Positions 25,488 to 34,315 are shown, counted from the stretch's first letter. The stretch is 64,000 nucleotides of DNA from an uncultured Rhodospirillales bacterium (GCA_903843125.1 CAIMOR010000254.1:1-64000), one strand, 5' to 3'. The notes: generated by a model from the letters alone, not told the origin. Program-made: numbers and translations.

Positions 25488-26291
25488 TCAGCTGCACCAG
25501 TGCGGATAGCCGCTGCGGGGCTGTTCCGCTTCCAGCCGGCGCAGCATGGCGTGCCATTCCAGCACGCCGTAGGGGCGGCGGGTGCCGGGCTGGTACAGGT
25601 CGGCGGTCTTCTCCAGGATTGCGGTGGAAGGCAGCGTCAGCTCGGTGCGTGCGGCCATGGCGTCCACCTGCGCGCGGCAGCTGAGTTCCAGCTGGTACAT
25701 GGTGTTGAAGGCTTGCTGGATGGTGGCGCCGCAGGTCAGCAGGCCGTGGTTGGCCATGATGAGCGCGTCGTGGCTGCCGAGGTCGGCGATGATGCGCTCG
25801 CGCTCCGCCAGGTCCACCGCCGGGCCCTCATAGCCGTGATAGCCGATATGCCCGACGAAACGCATGGAGGTCTGCGACATGGGCAGCAGGCCGCACGTCA
25901 TGGCGGAGACCGCCATGCCGGCACGGGTATGGGTGTGGATCACCGCCGCTACGTCCGGCCGCGCCTTGTGGATGGCGCCATGGATGACGTAGCCGGACTT
26001 GTTGATGCCGTATTCGGTTTCCGGCTTGCTCAGGATATTGCCTTCGACGTCTATCTTGGCCAGCGAGGTCGCGGTGATCTCGCCGTACAGCAGGCCGTAT
26101 AGGTTGATCAGCAGGTGGTCGGTGCCCGGGATGCGCAGCGTGACGTGGTTGTAGATCAGGTCGGTCATGCCGTAGCTGTCCAGCAGCCGGTAGCAGGCGG
26201 CCAGGTCACAGCGCGCCTGCCATTCCTCGGCGCTGACATGGGACTGGATGCTGGGCCAGCCGGTGGCGAAGGCGGCGGGGATGTTGCCCAT
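25488..26291 (-). CDS. Class II aldolase/adducin family protein
   Basis: This 267-residue protein is of the class II aldolase/adducin type, zinc enzymes that cleave or epimerise phospho-sugars, or that act as decarboxylases or hydrolases in catabolic operons. The zinc ligands are in VIHTHTRAG (about residues 116-124) and MANHGLL (about 178-184), with further conserved YNHVTLRIPG and EYGINKSGYVIHG. It lies within the nine-gene operon between the LLM enzyme and the importer ATPase. No phosphosugar context is visible, so the substrate is probably an organic acid. Confidence 0.88.
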   Translation of the reverse strand: MGNIPAAFATGWPSIQSHVSAEEWQARCDLAACYRLLDSYGMTDLIYNHVTLRIPGTDHLLINLYGLLYGEITATSLAKIDVEGNILSKPETEYGINKSGYVIHGAIHKARPDVAAVIHTHTRAGMAVSAMTCGLLPMSQTSMRFVGHIGYHGYEGPAVDLAERERIIADLGSHDALIMANHGLLTCGATIQQAFNTMYQLELSCRAQVDAMAARTELTLPSTAILEKTADLYQPGTRRPYGVLEWHAMLRRLEAEQPRSGYPHWCS

Positions 26292-26434
26292 GGTGGTTTC
26301 CTCGGTGGGTGTTTACTGATGCCGGTCCAGGGGGCGCCTGCCCCCTGGTGGGGAGCGCGAGGGGCGAAGCCTCTCGCTGAAGTTCGAGCGGCTGATTCAC
26401 GCCCTTCGGCGCACGCGCCTCGGGCGACCAGACG
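26292..26434 (-). other. Intra-operon spacer with two hairpins
   Basis: This is the largest gap inside the nine-gene operon. It contains CCAGGGGGC paired with GCCCCCTGG (26327-26348) and a second stem, GCGAGGGGC with GCCTCTCGC (about 26355-26376, one mismatch). Such hairpins may stabilise one mRNA segment relative to the other or cause partial termination before the aldolase gene. Confidence 0.5.
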
Positions 26435-27403
26435 CTACCTGATCCTCGGCATGATCTCGGCGGCGAAGCTGCGCATTTCCGCCATGGCCTGCGCGGCGTC
26501 GCGGCCCTCGAAGTCGAAGTCGATGCCGGTGACGCCGAGCGCGCGCAGTGCGTGGACATCGGCGATGACGTTGTCCAGGCCGTTGCTGAACAGGCGGCGG
26601 TTGCCGTCGGTGGCCGGCGGCGCTGCATGGCCGTGGCGCTTGACGCGATAGACCACGCCAATGGCGTTGGGGTCTCGCCCCGCGCCGGCGGTGAGCTTGC
26701 GCAGCCGGGCGATACCGGCTTCCAGCCGCGGCAGCGTATCCAGCAGATGCGCATTGTTGCTGCCGATCGGGTACCAGGCGTCGCCGAGCCGCGCGGCGCG
26801 CCGCATCGAGGGGCCGCTTTCGCCGCCGACCCAGATGGGCGGATGCGGGCGCTGCACCGGCTTGGGGTCGAAGACCAGGCCTTCGAACTGCACGTACTTG
26901 CCGTGGATGACCGGTTTCTCTTCGGTCCACAGGGTGCGGATGGCGTCGAGGTATTCGTCGGTCACGGCACCACGCTCGGCGAAGGGGGTGGTGACCACGG
27001 CGTCGAATTCCGCCTTCAGCCAGCCGGCGCCGACGCCAAGGGTGAGGCGGCCGGCGGACATCACGTCGAGCGTGGTCAGCATCTTCGCGGCCAGCACGGC
27101 AGGGCGGTGCGGCACCACCATGACGGCCAGGACCAGGCGGATTTTCCGGGTGCGCGCGGCGACGAAGCTGGCGGCGATGAGCTGTTCGTGCCGGTGACCG
27201 GGTTCCGGCGAATAGAAGCTGCCGCTCTCGGAGTAGGGGTAGCCGTGCACGCTGGCATCCGGCAAGGCGATGTGGTCGGTCAGGGTCAGGTAGTCGAAGC
27301 CCAGCTCTTCGCCGAGCTGGGCGACCTCGGCCATGGTTTCCGGCGCGGCCATGGGGCCGCTGACCGGCAGGTTGAAGCCTATCTGCATCTGCGTCTCCGT
27401 CAT
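26435..27403 (-). CDS. LLM-class flavin-dependent oxidoreductase
   Basis: This 322-residue protein is a luciferase-like monooxygenase (TIGR03619/F420-type branch) with a TIM-barrel fold that uses reduced FMN or F420. Typical segments are MQIGFNLPVSGP, YLTLTDHIALP, LTTLDVMSAGRLTLGVGAGW (core RLTLGVGAGW, about residues 114-123) and PIWVGGES near 186. The ATGA overlap with the FAD dehydrogenase gene sets the start at 27403. No flavin reductase is encoded nearby. A second, related enzyme is at 32721 and a more distant one at 44645. Confidence 0.9.
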   Translation of the reverse strand: MTETQMQIGFNLPVSGPMAAPETMAEVAQLGEELGFDYLTLTDHIALPDASVHGYPYSESGSFYSPEPGHRHEQLIAASFVAARTRKIRLVLAVMVVPHRPAVLAAKMLTTLDVMSAGRLTLGVGAGWLKAEFDAVVTTPFAERGAVTDEYLDAIRTLWTEEKPVIHGKYVQFEGLVFDPKPVQRPHPPIWVGGESGPSMRRAARLGDAWYPIGSNNAHLLDTLPRLEAGIARLRKLTAGAGRDPNAIGVVYRVKRHGHAAPPATDGNRRLFSNGLDNVIADVHALRALGVTGIDFDFEGRDAAQAMAEMRSFAAEIMPRIR

Positions 27404-28974
27404 TGCCCGGCCATGTCCTGGGCGGCCAGCCAGCCGAAGGTCAGGCCGGAGGCGAGGGAAAAGCCGGTCTGGTAGCCGGCGCCGGTTTCGGTGCGGGCAG
27501 CGGCGTTGCCGACGGCGTAGAGCCCGGGGATGGCATGGCCGCGCACGTGCCGCACGCGGGCGGCGGCATCCGCCAGCAGCCCGGCGGAGGCGAGCGCGGT
27601 GGGGTGCAGTTCCACCCCGAAGAAGGGTGCACGGGCGATGGCGCCGAGCGTGGCGGCGGGGCCGAGACGGGACAGGCCCCAGGGGGTGTCGCCGCGCTGG
27701 AATTCGCTGTCGTGCAGGGCCAGCGCATCGGCGTTGAAGCGTTTGGCTGTGGCGGCAAGGCCGTTGGGGTCGATGCCGAGTTGCGTGGCCAGGGCTTCCA
27801 GCGTTTCGGCACGCGGCACCCAATCCGGTATGGGCGCGCCAGGCGGGCGGCCGGCGAAGGATTGGCCGGCGGCGTAGTCGGCATCGAAGATCAGGAAGGC
27901 CGGCAGGTTGGGGAACTCGCCACGGGCGGGGTCGAAGACGCGGAGCGCGGGCGCAACAGCCTGGAAGAAGCTTTCATCGGCAAAGCGGCGGCCGGCGCCA
28001 TTCACCACCATGGTATGCGGCGCCACCAGCTCGGCGGTGCCGGAGAGGCGGCAGAGCTCGGGCGATTCCTCCGGGTTGCGGAAGCCGAGAAACACGGAAA
28101 GGTTGTTGCCGATATGGTGGATGGCGGCGCCGATCTCCTGCGCCATCACCAGCGCCCCGCCGGTCAGGCTGGGCGGGAACATGGATTGCCAGCCGGGCAG
28201 GCTCTCGAAGCGGGCGACGAGGTCGGCGCTGCTTTCATAGCCGCCGCTGGCCAGTACCACGCCGCGCTTGGCGTGCAGGCGCTCGCCGCTGGTGGTGACC
28301 ACGCCGGTGACACGGCCCGCCTCCTGCAGCAGCCGCACGGCGGGGGTGTTGACGCGGAGCGTGACGCCCTGCGCCAGCGCGGTGCCGACCAACCAGGTCA
28401 CCAGGCCGGCGCCGGCACCGCGGCGGCCCGGGCTTTCCCGCGCCAGCACCAGCGCGGCGTCCCAGGCGGCCTGGCTGTTGCCGCCACCGAGTTGCACCGC
28501 CTCGGTGCCGCCGAGCCGGAAGAGCGGCCCGCTGGGCGTGGCGACGCGCTCGGCCCAGGCATCCAGCACGGACGCATCGATGGGAGGTGTATCCAGGATC
28601 CGGCCGCCGGCCATGGCGCCGGGGGCCATGCCGTAGTGGTCGATGCGCGGGGATAGGCGGAACGGAATGCCGGCGGCGATGAAGAGGCGCAGCGCCTCGG
28701 GTGCCTGGGTGGCGAAGGCCTCCAGCCGGGCCGGGTCAGCGGCGCCGCCGGCGACATGGGTGAGATAGGCGCGGACGGCATCCGGCGTATCGTTGCCGCC
28801 GACCGCGGCATGCAGGTGGTTGGCGCCCACCCACAGGAAGCCGCTTGAGTTGGCGGTGCCGCCGCCGAGCTGCGGCGCGGCTTCGAGCAGCGTCACCTCC
28901 AGCCCCAGCACGGCGGCGGCGATGGCAGTGGCCAGGCCGGCGCAGCCGCCGCCGAGGACGATCACATCGCTCAT
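27400..28974 (-). CDS. FAD-binding dehydrogenase (fumarate reductase/KstD-like)
   Basis: This 524-residue flavoprotein belongs to the fumarate reductase/3-ketosteroid dehydrogenase family, which introduces or reduces C=C bonds next to activated carbons. The N-terminal dinucleotide motif is VIVLGGGCAGLATA (about residues 4-17) and the C-terminal FAD segment is PGLYAVGNAAARTETGAGYQTG (core LYAVGNAAA). The start at 28974 is set by ATGA overlap with the Bug gene, and the stop overlaps the LLM gene in the same way. It lacks a signal peptide, so it is cytoplasmic. Confidence 0.88.
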   Translation of the reverse strand: MSDVIVLGGGCAGLATAIAAAVLGLEVTLLEAAPQLGGGTANSSGFLWVGANHLHAAVGGNDTPDAVRAYLTHVAGGAADPARLEAFATQAPEALRLFIAAGIPFRLSPRIDHYGMAPGAMAGGRILDTPPIDASVLDAWAERVATPSGPLFRLGGTEAVQLGGGNSQAAWDAALVLARESPGRRGAGAGLVTWLVGTALAQGVTLRVNTPAVRLLQEAGRVTGVVTTSGERLHAKRGVVLASGGYESSADLVARFESLPGWQSMFPPSLTGGALVMAQEIGAAIHHIGNNLSVFLGFRNPEESPELCRLSGTAELVAPHTMVVNGAGRRFADESFFQAVAPALRVFDPARGEFPNLPAFLIFDADYAAGQSFAGRPPGAPIPDWVPRAETLEALATQLGIDPNGLAATAKRFNADALALHDSEFQRGDTPWGLSRLGPAATLGAIARAPFFGVELHPTALASAGLLADAAARVRHVRGHAIPGLYAVGNAAARTETGAGYQTGFSLASGLTFGWLAAQDMAGQ

Positions 28975-29942
28975 TGCGGGCGAATCCCGGCAGCGGCAAC
29001 CACTTGGCGCCAACGGACCGTATCCTCGGCCAACTGGCGCTCCGCGGCCTCGGGCGGCATGCCGCCGGGGATGCTGGCGATCTGTGCCAGGAAGGCGCGG
29101 ATGTCCGGCGCGGCCAGGGCCTGGGCCGCGGCGGTGTAGAGGCGCTGTACCACTGCATCGGGCGTGGCCCGGGGCACCGCCAGGCCGGACCAGTGCAGAA
29201 TGTCGTAGCCGGGCAACCCAGCCTCGGCGAAGGTCGGTACGTCCGGCAGCAACGCCAGCCGGCCGGGGCCGGTGATGGCCAGCGGACGCAGCACCGCATC
29301 CGCGCCGCCCATGGCCGCGCTGGGTGAAGCGAAGACCACGTCCACCTGGCGGGCCATGGTCGCGGTCACCGCCTCGCCGCCGCCGCGATAGGGCACGTGG
29401 AACAACCGCACATCGGCGGCGAGTTCATAGGCGACGGTGGCGAATTGCACGCTGCTGCCGACGCCGCCGCTGCCATAGGTAATGGCCTGCGGGCGACGCT
29501 TCGCGTCCTCGGTCAGCTCGCGCAGCGTGTGCCACGGGCTGTCGCGGTGGACGGCGGCAACCACGGGGGTGAAGGCGCTGATGGTGATCAGGCGGAAGGC
29601 GCGGGCGTGGTCGAAGGGCAGGCTGTTCACCAGGAACGGCATCATGCCGTAGGTGCTGTCCAGCGCCAGCAGGGTGTGGCCATCCGGCGCGGCCCGGGCG
29701 ACCTCGGCGGCGCCGATGCTGCCCGAGGCGCCGGACCGATTCTCCACCACCACGGACTGGCCGAGCGATTCGGTCAGCTTCACCGCCAGGCGGCGGGCGA
29801 TGGTGTCGATGGCGCCGGACGGCGCCCAGGCGACGACCAGGCGCAGCGGGTGGCTCGGGAAGCGCGGCTGCGCCACCGCCGGCGTTGCCAAAGAGGTGGG
29901 GGCCAGCGCGGAAGCCAGCAGCGTGCGGCGGGGCAGGCTCAC
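28971..29942 (-). CDS. Bug/TctC-type substrate-binding protein
   Basis: This 323-residue Bug-family protein has a signal peptide ending near TPAVAQP, then LRLVVAWAPSGAIDTIARRL, AAPDGHTLLALD and VPYRGGGE. The start is GTG at 29942, overlapping the MetE-like stop by 4 bases. The first strand reads AWAPSG rather than the common PFAPGG. It is embedded in an operon that also has its own PotABCD-like importer, so it might sense or bind a second compound. Confidence 0.9.
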   Translation of the reverse strand: MSLPRRTLLASALAPTSLATPAVAQPRFPSHPLRLVVAWAPSGAIDTIARRLAVKLTESLGQSVVVENRSGASGSIGAAEVARAAPDGHTLLALDSTYGMMPFLVNSLPFDHARAFRLITISAFTPVVAAVHRDSPWHTLRELTEDAKRRPQAITYGSGGVGSSVQFATVAYELAADVRLFHVPYRGGGEAVTATMARQVDVVFASPSAAMGGADAVLRPLAITGPGRLALLPDVPTFAEAGLPGYDILHWSGLAVPRATPDAVVQRLYTAAAQALAAPDIRAFLAQIASIPGGMPPEAAERQLAEDTVRWRQVVAAAGIRPQ

Positions 29943-30982
29943 GCGCCAAGTTCCCGGCGGACCTGGGCGGCGCCTTCCGCCAGCGCGCGCAGCTTGGCGA
30001 AGGCGCGGTCGCGCGGCAGGTACTTCATGCCGCAATCCGGCGCCGGCACCAGGCGCTCGGCCGGCAACACGGCCAGGCCGGCGCGGATGCGGGCGGCGAC
30101 GGTCTCGGCGCTCTCCACCTCCGGGCTGCCCAGGTCGAGCACGCCCAGCATGATGGTCTTGCCCGGCAGCTCCTTCAGGATCGCCAGGTCCAGCCGGGGC
30201 TGCGCCGCCTCGATGCTGATCTGCCGGGCGATGCAGGCGTCCAACTCCGGCAGGAAGGAGTAGCCGGCCGGCTTGTCGTTGCCGACCATTGCCGCATAGC
30301 CGAAGCACATGTGCACCACGGTGGTGCCCGCGATGCCCTCAAGCGCGCGGTTGATGCCGGGCACCGCCATGGCGCGGGCCTTCTCCGGGAAGGCCTGCAT
30401 CCAGGGCTCGTCCAGTTGGATCACGTCGGCGCCGGCGGCCTTGAGTTCCCGGATTTCAGCGTTCAGCGCATCGGCATAGGCCATCACCAGCTCGGCCTCG
30501 TCGGCGTAGTAGTCGTTGTGGCATTGCCGGGCCATGGTGAAGGGGCCGGGCAGCGTCACCTTCAGCACGCGGTCCGTGTTGGCGCGGGCGAAGGCGACGT
30601 CGCGCCCTTCCACCGAAGCGGCGCGGCGGACCGGGCCGACCACGCGCGGCACCACGGTCTTCGCCCCGGTGCGGCCCACCACCTCGGCCGGGTTGGCGAT
30701 ATCGATGCCCTCCAGCGCGTTGGAGAAGTGGTTGGAGTAGCTCTCGCGCCTGATCTCGCCATCGGTGATGATGTCGATGCCCGCGCGTTCCATGTCGCGC
30801 ATCGCCAGCAGGGTGGCGTCGTCCTGCGCCAGTTCCAGCAGGGGGGCCGCGATGCGCCAGAGTTCCGGCGCGCGGACGCGGGGCACCAGGCGGTTGCGCA
30901 GCGCGCCGTGGTCCACCAGCCAGAGCGGCTGCGGGTAGCTGCCGACGACGGTGGTGGGCAGAAGCGGCAGCGGCTTGGCCAT
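29939..30982 (-). CDS. Stand-alone MetE C-terminal-type methyltransferase
   Basis: This 347-residue protein corresponds only to the C-terminal catalytic half of cobalamin-independent methionine synthase. The zinc-site pattern is present: His224 and Cys226 in VVHMCFGY, Glu258, and Cys317 in PAPDCGMKY. The 5-methyltetrahydrofolate-binding N-terminal half is missing. Stand-alone forms use methylcobalamin proteins, methylated compounds or epoxide-CoM substrates. GAGGAA precedes the ATG at 30982. As the first gene of a catabolic operon it may demethylate a substrate or process a thiol adduct rather than make methionine. Confidence 0.88.
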   Translation of the reverse strand: MAKPLPLLPTTVVGSYPQPLWLVDHGALRNRLVPRVRAPELWRIAAPLLELAQDDATLLAMRDMERAGIDIITDGEIRRESYSNHFSNALEGIDIANPAEVVGRTGAKTVVPRVVGPVRRAASVEGRDVAFARANTDRVLKVTLPGPFTMARQCHNDYYADEAELVMAYADALNAEIRELKAAGADVIQLDEPWMQAFPEKARAMAVPGINRALEGIAGTTVVHMCFGYAAMVGNDKPAGYSFLPELDACIARQISIEAAQPRLDLAILKELPGKTIMLGVLDLGSPEVESAETVAARIRAGLAVLPAERLVPAPDCGMKYLPRDRAFAKLRALAEGAAQVRRELGA

Positions 30983-31011
30983 GCGGGCATTTCCTCGGCT
31001 GGTTTGGCCGA

Positions 31012-31040
31012 AGCCTAGCCCCGGGCGGGGCCGGCGCGAA
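31012..31040 (-). promoter_or_regulatory. Candidate promoter of the nine-gene operon
   Basis: Read on the minus strand, TTCGCG (31040-31035) is followed after 17 bases by TAGGCT (31017-31012), about 30 bases before the MetE-like ATG. The same TTCGCG-N17-TAGGCT arrangement occurs before the TauD-like gene. Confidence 0.45.
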
Positions 31041-31047
31041 GCCCGGC

Positions 31048-31076
31048 TTGGCGCCAGGCCGGCGGCCGGGCAGCAT
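31048..31076 (+). promoter_or_regulatory. Candidate promoter of the GMC oxidoreductase gene
   Basis: TTGGCG (31048-31053) and CAGCAT (31071-31076) are 17 bases apart, and the expected start lies about 20 bases before the ATG at 31103. It overlaps the -35 side of the divergent operon promoter. The match to consensus is modest. Confidence 0.3.
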
Positions 31077-31102
31077 GGGGAAAAGCCATGGGGGGAAACA
31101 GG

Positions 31103-32713
31103 ATGGACACGTTCGACTATGTGGTGGTGGGCGCCGGCGCGGCCGGCTGCGTCATGGCGTACCGGTTGAGCGAGGGCGGCAGGTACAGCGTGGCCGTGCT
31201 GGAGGCCGGCGGCCCGGACAGCAACATCTTCATCAGGATTCCCGCCGGCTTCAACAAGACGGTCTATGACCCGAAGCTCAACTGGGGTTACGAGACCGCG
31301 CCGGGGCCACACATCGACGGCCGGCGCATCCAGTTTCCGCGCGGCAAGGTCATCGGCGGCTCCGGCTCGATCAACGGGCATCTCTACGTTCGCGGCCAGA
31401 GCGCGGACTACGACATGTGGGCGCAGCTGGGCTGCCGCGGCTGGTCATGGGACGACGTGCTGCCGTATTTCAAGAAGGCGGAAACGCGCGGCAATGGCGG
31501 CGGCGATCCCTCCGTGCGCGGGCAGGACGGGCCGCTGAACATCCAGGACCAGCGCGACCCGCACCCGCTGAGCGACGCCTACATGGCGGCAAACGAGGCG
31601 CTGGGGCTGCGACGCACGCCGGACTACAACAGCGGCAACCAGGAAGGCACCTTCCTGTACCAGCAGATGATGAAGGACGGCCGCCGCTGGTCCCCGGCCG
31701 ATGCCTATCTGCGCCCCGCCCTGCAACGGCCGAACGTGACCCTGGTGCAGCACGCGCTGGCCGAGGCGATTTTGTTCGACGGCAGGCGCGCCACCGGCAT
31801 TCGCTACCGGCGCGGCGAAGCGCCGATGGAGGTGCGGGCACGGCGCGACGTGGTGCTGTGCGGCGGGTCGATCAACACGCCGCAACTGCTGCAGCTCAGC
31901 GGGGTCGGCGACCCGGAATGGCTGCGCGACATCGGCGTGGCGGTGCACCACGCGCTGCCCGGCGTAGGCAAGAACCTGCGCGACCACTACGCGGTGCGCG
32001 TCTCGGCGCTGGTGCGGGGCACCGGGTCGCTGAACGAACGCTCCCGCGGGTTGCGCCTGGTGGGGGAGGTGCTGCGCTACGCCGTCTCCCGCAAGGGGCT
32101 GCTGACCGCCAGCCCAAGCCACGCTGGTGGCTACATGAAGACGCGGGAAGGGCTGGAGACGCCGGACATGCAGCTCTACTTCGCCCCCGCCAGCTATGCC
32201 GCCGGCGCCTATGGCGTGACCGACCTGGACACCAGGCCGGGCATGACGCTGGGTTGCGCGCAGCTGCGGCCTGAGAGCAAGGGCTGGCTGCGCGCGCGGA
32301 GCGCCGATCCGCGCGACAAGCCAGAAATCCAACCGAACTACCTGGCGGACCAGATGGACCGCGATGCGCTGCTGGCGGCGCTGAAGTACATGCGGCAACT
32401 GCTTCACACGCAGCCGCTGGCAGACTACGTGCTGGAGGAGAACTTCCCCGGCGCCCGCGTGCAGACCGACGAGGATTGGATGGCGCATGCCCGCGCCACC
32501 GGCAGCACCACCTACCACCCCATCGGCAGTTGCAAGCTCGGGACCGACCCGATGGCGGTGGTGGACCCGCTGAGCATGCGGGTGCACGGGCTGGCCGGGC
32601 TGCGGGTGGCCGATGCCTCCTGCATGCCCACCATGGTCAGCGGCAACACCTATGCGGCGACCAACATGATCGCCGAGAAGGGCGCCGACCTGATCCTGGC
32701 CGAAGCCGGGTAG
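31103..32713 (+). CDS. GMC family oxidoreductase (choline dehydrogenase-like)
   Basis: This 536-residue flavoprotein is a glucose-methanol-choline oxidoreductase, which oxidises alcohols to aldehydes with FAD. The dinucleotide motif VVVGAGAAGCVMAYRL is at residues 7-22, and the GMC signature RGKVIGGSGSINGHLYVRG starts near 80. The catalytic His is in TTYHPIGSCKLG and the partner Asn in NTYAATNMIAEKGADLI (both near the C terminus). The start at 31103 follows a purine-rich GGGGGA; an ATG 15 bases upstream is possible. It is divergent from the nine-gene operon and may act on the same compound family. Confidence 0.92.
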   Translation: MDTFDYVVVGAGAAGCVMAYRLSEGGRYSVAVLEAGGPDSNIFIRIPAGFNKTVYDPKLNWGYETAPGPHIDGRRIQFPRGKVIGGSGSINGHLYVRGQSADYDMWAQLGCRGWSWDDVLPYFKKAETRGNGGGDPSVRGQDGPLNIQDQRDPHPLSDAYMAANEALGLRRTPDYNSGNQEGTFLYQQMMKDGRRWSPADAYLRPALQRPNVTLVQHALAEAILFDGRRATGIRYRRGEAPMEVRARRDVVLCGGSINTPQLLQLSGVGDPEWLRDIGVAVHHALPGVGKNLRDHYAVRVSALVRGTGSLNERSRGLRLVGEVLRYAVSRKGLLTASPSHAGGYMKTREGLETPDMQLYFAPASYAAGAYGVTDLDTRPGMTLGCAQLRPESKGWLRARSADPRDKPEIQPNYLADQMDRDALLAALKYMRQLLHTQPLADYVLEENFPGARVQTDEDWMAHARATGSTTYHPIGSCKLGTDPMAVVDPLSMRVHGLAGLRVADASCMPTMVSGNTYAATNMIAEKGADLILAEAG

Positions 32714-32720
32714 CGCCGCC

Positions 32721-33590
32721 TCAGCGCGACGGCGCGATCACCGTCTCGCCGAAGCGGGCCAGGCTTTCCTCGATGTTCGGCAGGAAGGCGGTCAGCGGCA
32801 GCACCACACGCCCGACGCCACGCGCGGCGCGCTCCGCCACCGCGGACAGCGGGTCGGCGCCGAGCGCACCCGGGCAGCCGGTGATGCGCTCGATGCTGGT
32901 GGGGTCGCGGCCGGCGGCCTCGGCGGCGCGGGCCACGGTGTCGAACAGCGGGAAGACGTCGTGCTGCGAGCCGATGGAGGGGAAGAAGGCGTCGCCGAGC
33001 CGCCCGGCGCGGCGCGCCGCCGCCTCCGAATGGCCACCGATGACGATGGGCACGCCGCCACGCGCCGGCTTGGGGTTGCTGTTCACGGCCGTGAAGTTGA
33101 CGAACGCGCCATGGTGGCTGGCGCCGTCGCCGGCCCATAGCGCGCGCATGGCGGCGAGATGTTCATCGGCGCGCTTGCCGCGCTTCTCGAAGGGAACGCC
33201 GATGGCGGCGAACTCCTCGCGCAGCCAGCCGACGCCGATGCCGAGCTCGACACGCCCGCCGCTCATGCTGTCCAGCGTGGCGACCTGCTTGGCCAGCACC
33301 AGCGGTTCGCGCTGCGGCAGGATGATTACGCCGGTCATCAGTTTCAGCCGGGTGGTCGCGGCCAGCGCGAAGGCCATCCAGATCAGCGGGTCCGGGTAGG
33401 CGGCGGTATTCGCCGCGGGCATCCGGCCATCCGCCGAGTAGGGGTAAACGCTGTCATAGCTCTGCGGCAGCACCACGTGGTCGATCGCAAGCAGCGTGTC
33501 GAACCCCGCCTGTTCCGCCAGGCGCGCCACGCGGGCGGCGCCGGCGGCGTCGGGAAAGCAGATGTTGCCGAAATGCAGCGCGAACTTCAT
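32721..33590 (-). CDS. LLM-class flavin-dependent oxidoreductase
   Basis: This 289-residue luciferase-like monooxygenase begins MKFALHFGNICFPD. It shows LLAIDHVVLPQ, VATLDSMSGGRVELGIGVGW (core RVELGIGVGW) and VPIVIGGHSE near 180. The start at 33590 overlaps the signal-less binding-protein stop (ATGA). It is the last gene of the operon with the NicC-like hydroxylase. Its relation to the enzyme at 26435 suggests two parallel pathways using the same chemistry. No flavin reductase is adjacent. Confidence 0.9.
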   Translation of the reverse strand: MKFALHFGNICFPDAAGAARVARLAEQAGFDTLLAIDHVVLPQSYDSVYPYSADGRMPAANTAAYPDPLIWMAFALAATTRLKLMTGVIILPQREPLVLAKQVATLDSMSGGRVELGIGVGWLREEFAAIGVPFEKRGKRADEHLAAMRALWAGDGASHHGAFVNFTAVNSNPKPARGGVPIVIGGHSEAAARRAGRLGDAFFPSIGSQHDVFPLFDTVARAAEAAGRDPTSIERITGCPGALGADPLSAVAERAARGVGRVVLPLTAFLPNIEESLARFGETVIAPSR

Positions 33591-34315
33591 GCCATCGGCG
33601 CCACGGACAGGCCGCGGACCTTGTGCTGCTCGATGAAGCCGGCGACCAGGCCGCTGCGCTTGGCCTCCTCGACGAAGTCGCGCAGGAACGCGAAGGCGGC
33701 TTCGTTCTGCTTGGCGGTGCCGATGGCCTGCTGCACCGCCATGAACTGGCCATCCAAAATGCGGGCGCCGGGCAGCTTCTCCACGTCGCCCAGCAGGCCG
33801 GGGCGCAGGCCGGCGAAGACCTCCATCTTCTCGGCCACGAAGCGATCCCAGGCCGCGCTGCCGCCGCCGGGCACCTGCACCAGCGTGGCGTGGTGGATGT
33901 TGCGCTCCAACCACAGCGCATAGGCGGCACCGGCGGAAACGCCGATGCGGATGCCGGGCTTGTCGACCTGATCCATGCTGGCGATGGGCGAGCCGGCCGG
34001 CACCAGGTAGGTCGCCTCGATCTCGCAGTAGGCGGCGGTGAAGCTGATCTTGGCGGCCCGCTGCGGCTCGGCGCCGATCAGCGCGATGTCCCAGGTATTG
34101 GTATCGGCGGCATCGGCGATCTGGTTCGGCCGGGCGAAGGGCACGTACTTCACCGGCACGCCGAGCCGGTCGGCGATGGCCTTGGCCATGCTGGGGGAGA
34201 CGCCGGCCGGGTCGCCGTTTTCCGCCCGGCTGGTGACCAGCAGGAAATTGCCCATGTTGACTCCGGCGCGCAGCACGCCGGTGGGGGCCAGCTGGCCGAC
34301 GATGGCTGAGGACAT
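33587..34315 (-). CDS. Family 3 solute-binding-like protein without a signal peptide
   Basis: This 242-residue protein has the amino-acid-type (family 3) periplasmic binding fold: GVLRAGVNMGNFLLV, DPAGVSPSMAKAIADRLGVPV (core SPSMAKAIADRL) and DIALIGAEPQRA near 85. The start at 34315 has GGAGAG upstream and yields MSSAIVGQLAPTG with no hydrophobic leader. Upstream in-frame codons do not supply one either. No permease or ATPase is adjacent. A cytoplasmic binding fold next to two flavin enzymes may be a ligand sensor or may have become an enzyme, as happened with cyclohexadienyl dehydratase. Confidence 0.8.
   Translation of the reverse strand: MSSAIVGQLAPTGVLRAGVNMGNFLLVTSRAENGDPAGVSPSMAKAIADRLGVPVKYVPFARPNQIADAADTNTWDIALIGAEPQRAAKISFTAAYCEIEATYLVPAGSPIASMDQVDKPGIRIGVSAGAAYALWLERNIHHATLVQVPGGGSAAWDRFVAEKMEVFAGLRPGLLGDVEKLPGARILDGQFMAVQQAIGTAKQNEAAFAFLRDFVEEAKRSGLVAGFIEQHKVRGLSVAPMA

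Noticed and set aside
24273-26102. A plus-strand open frame of about 609 codons opposite the PotA-like and aldolase genes
   Set aside because: It is antisense to two recognised genes and its product is Gln/Arg/Gly/Ala-rich with no recognisable fold.
29939-30982. A complete cobalamin-independent methionine synthase
   Set aside because: At 347 residues it covers only the C-terminal half; no N-terminal domain is encoded upstream.
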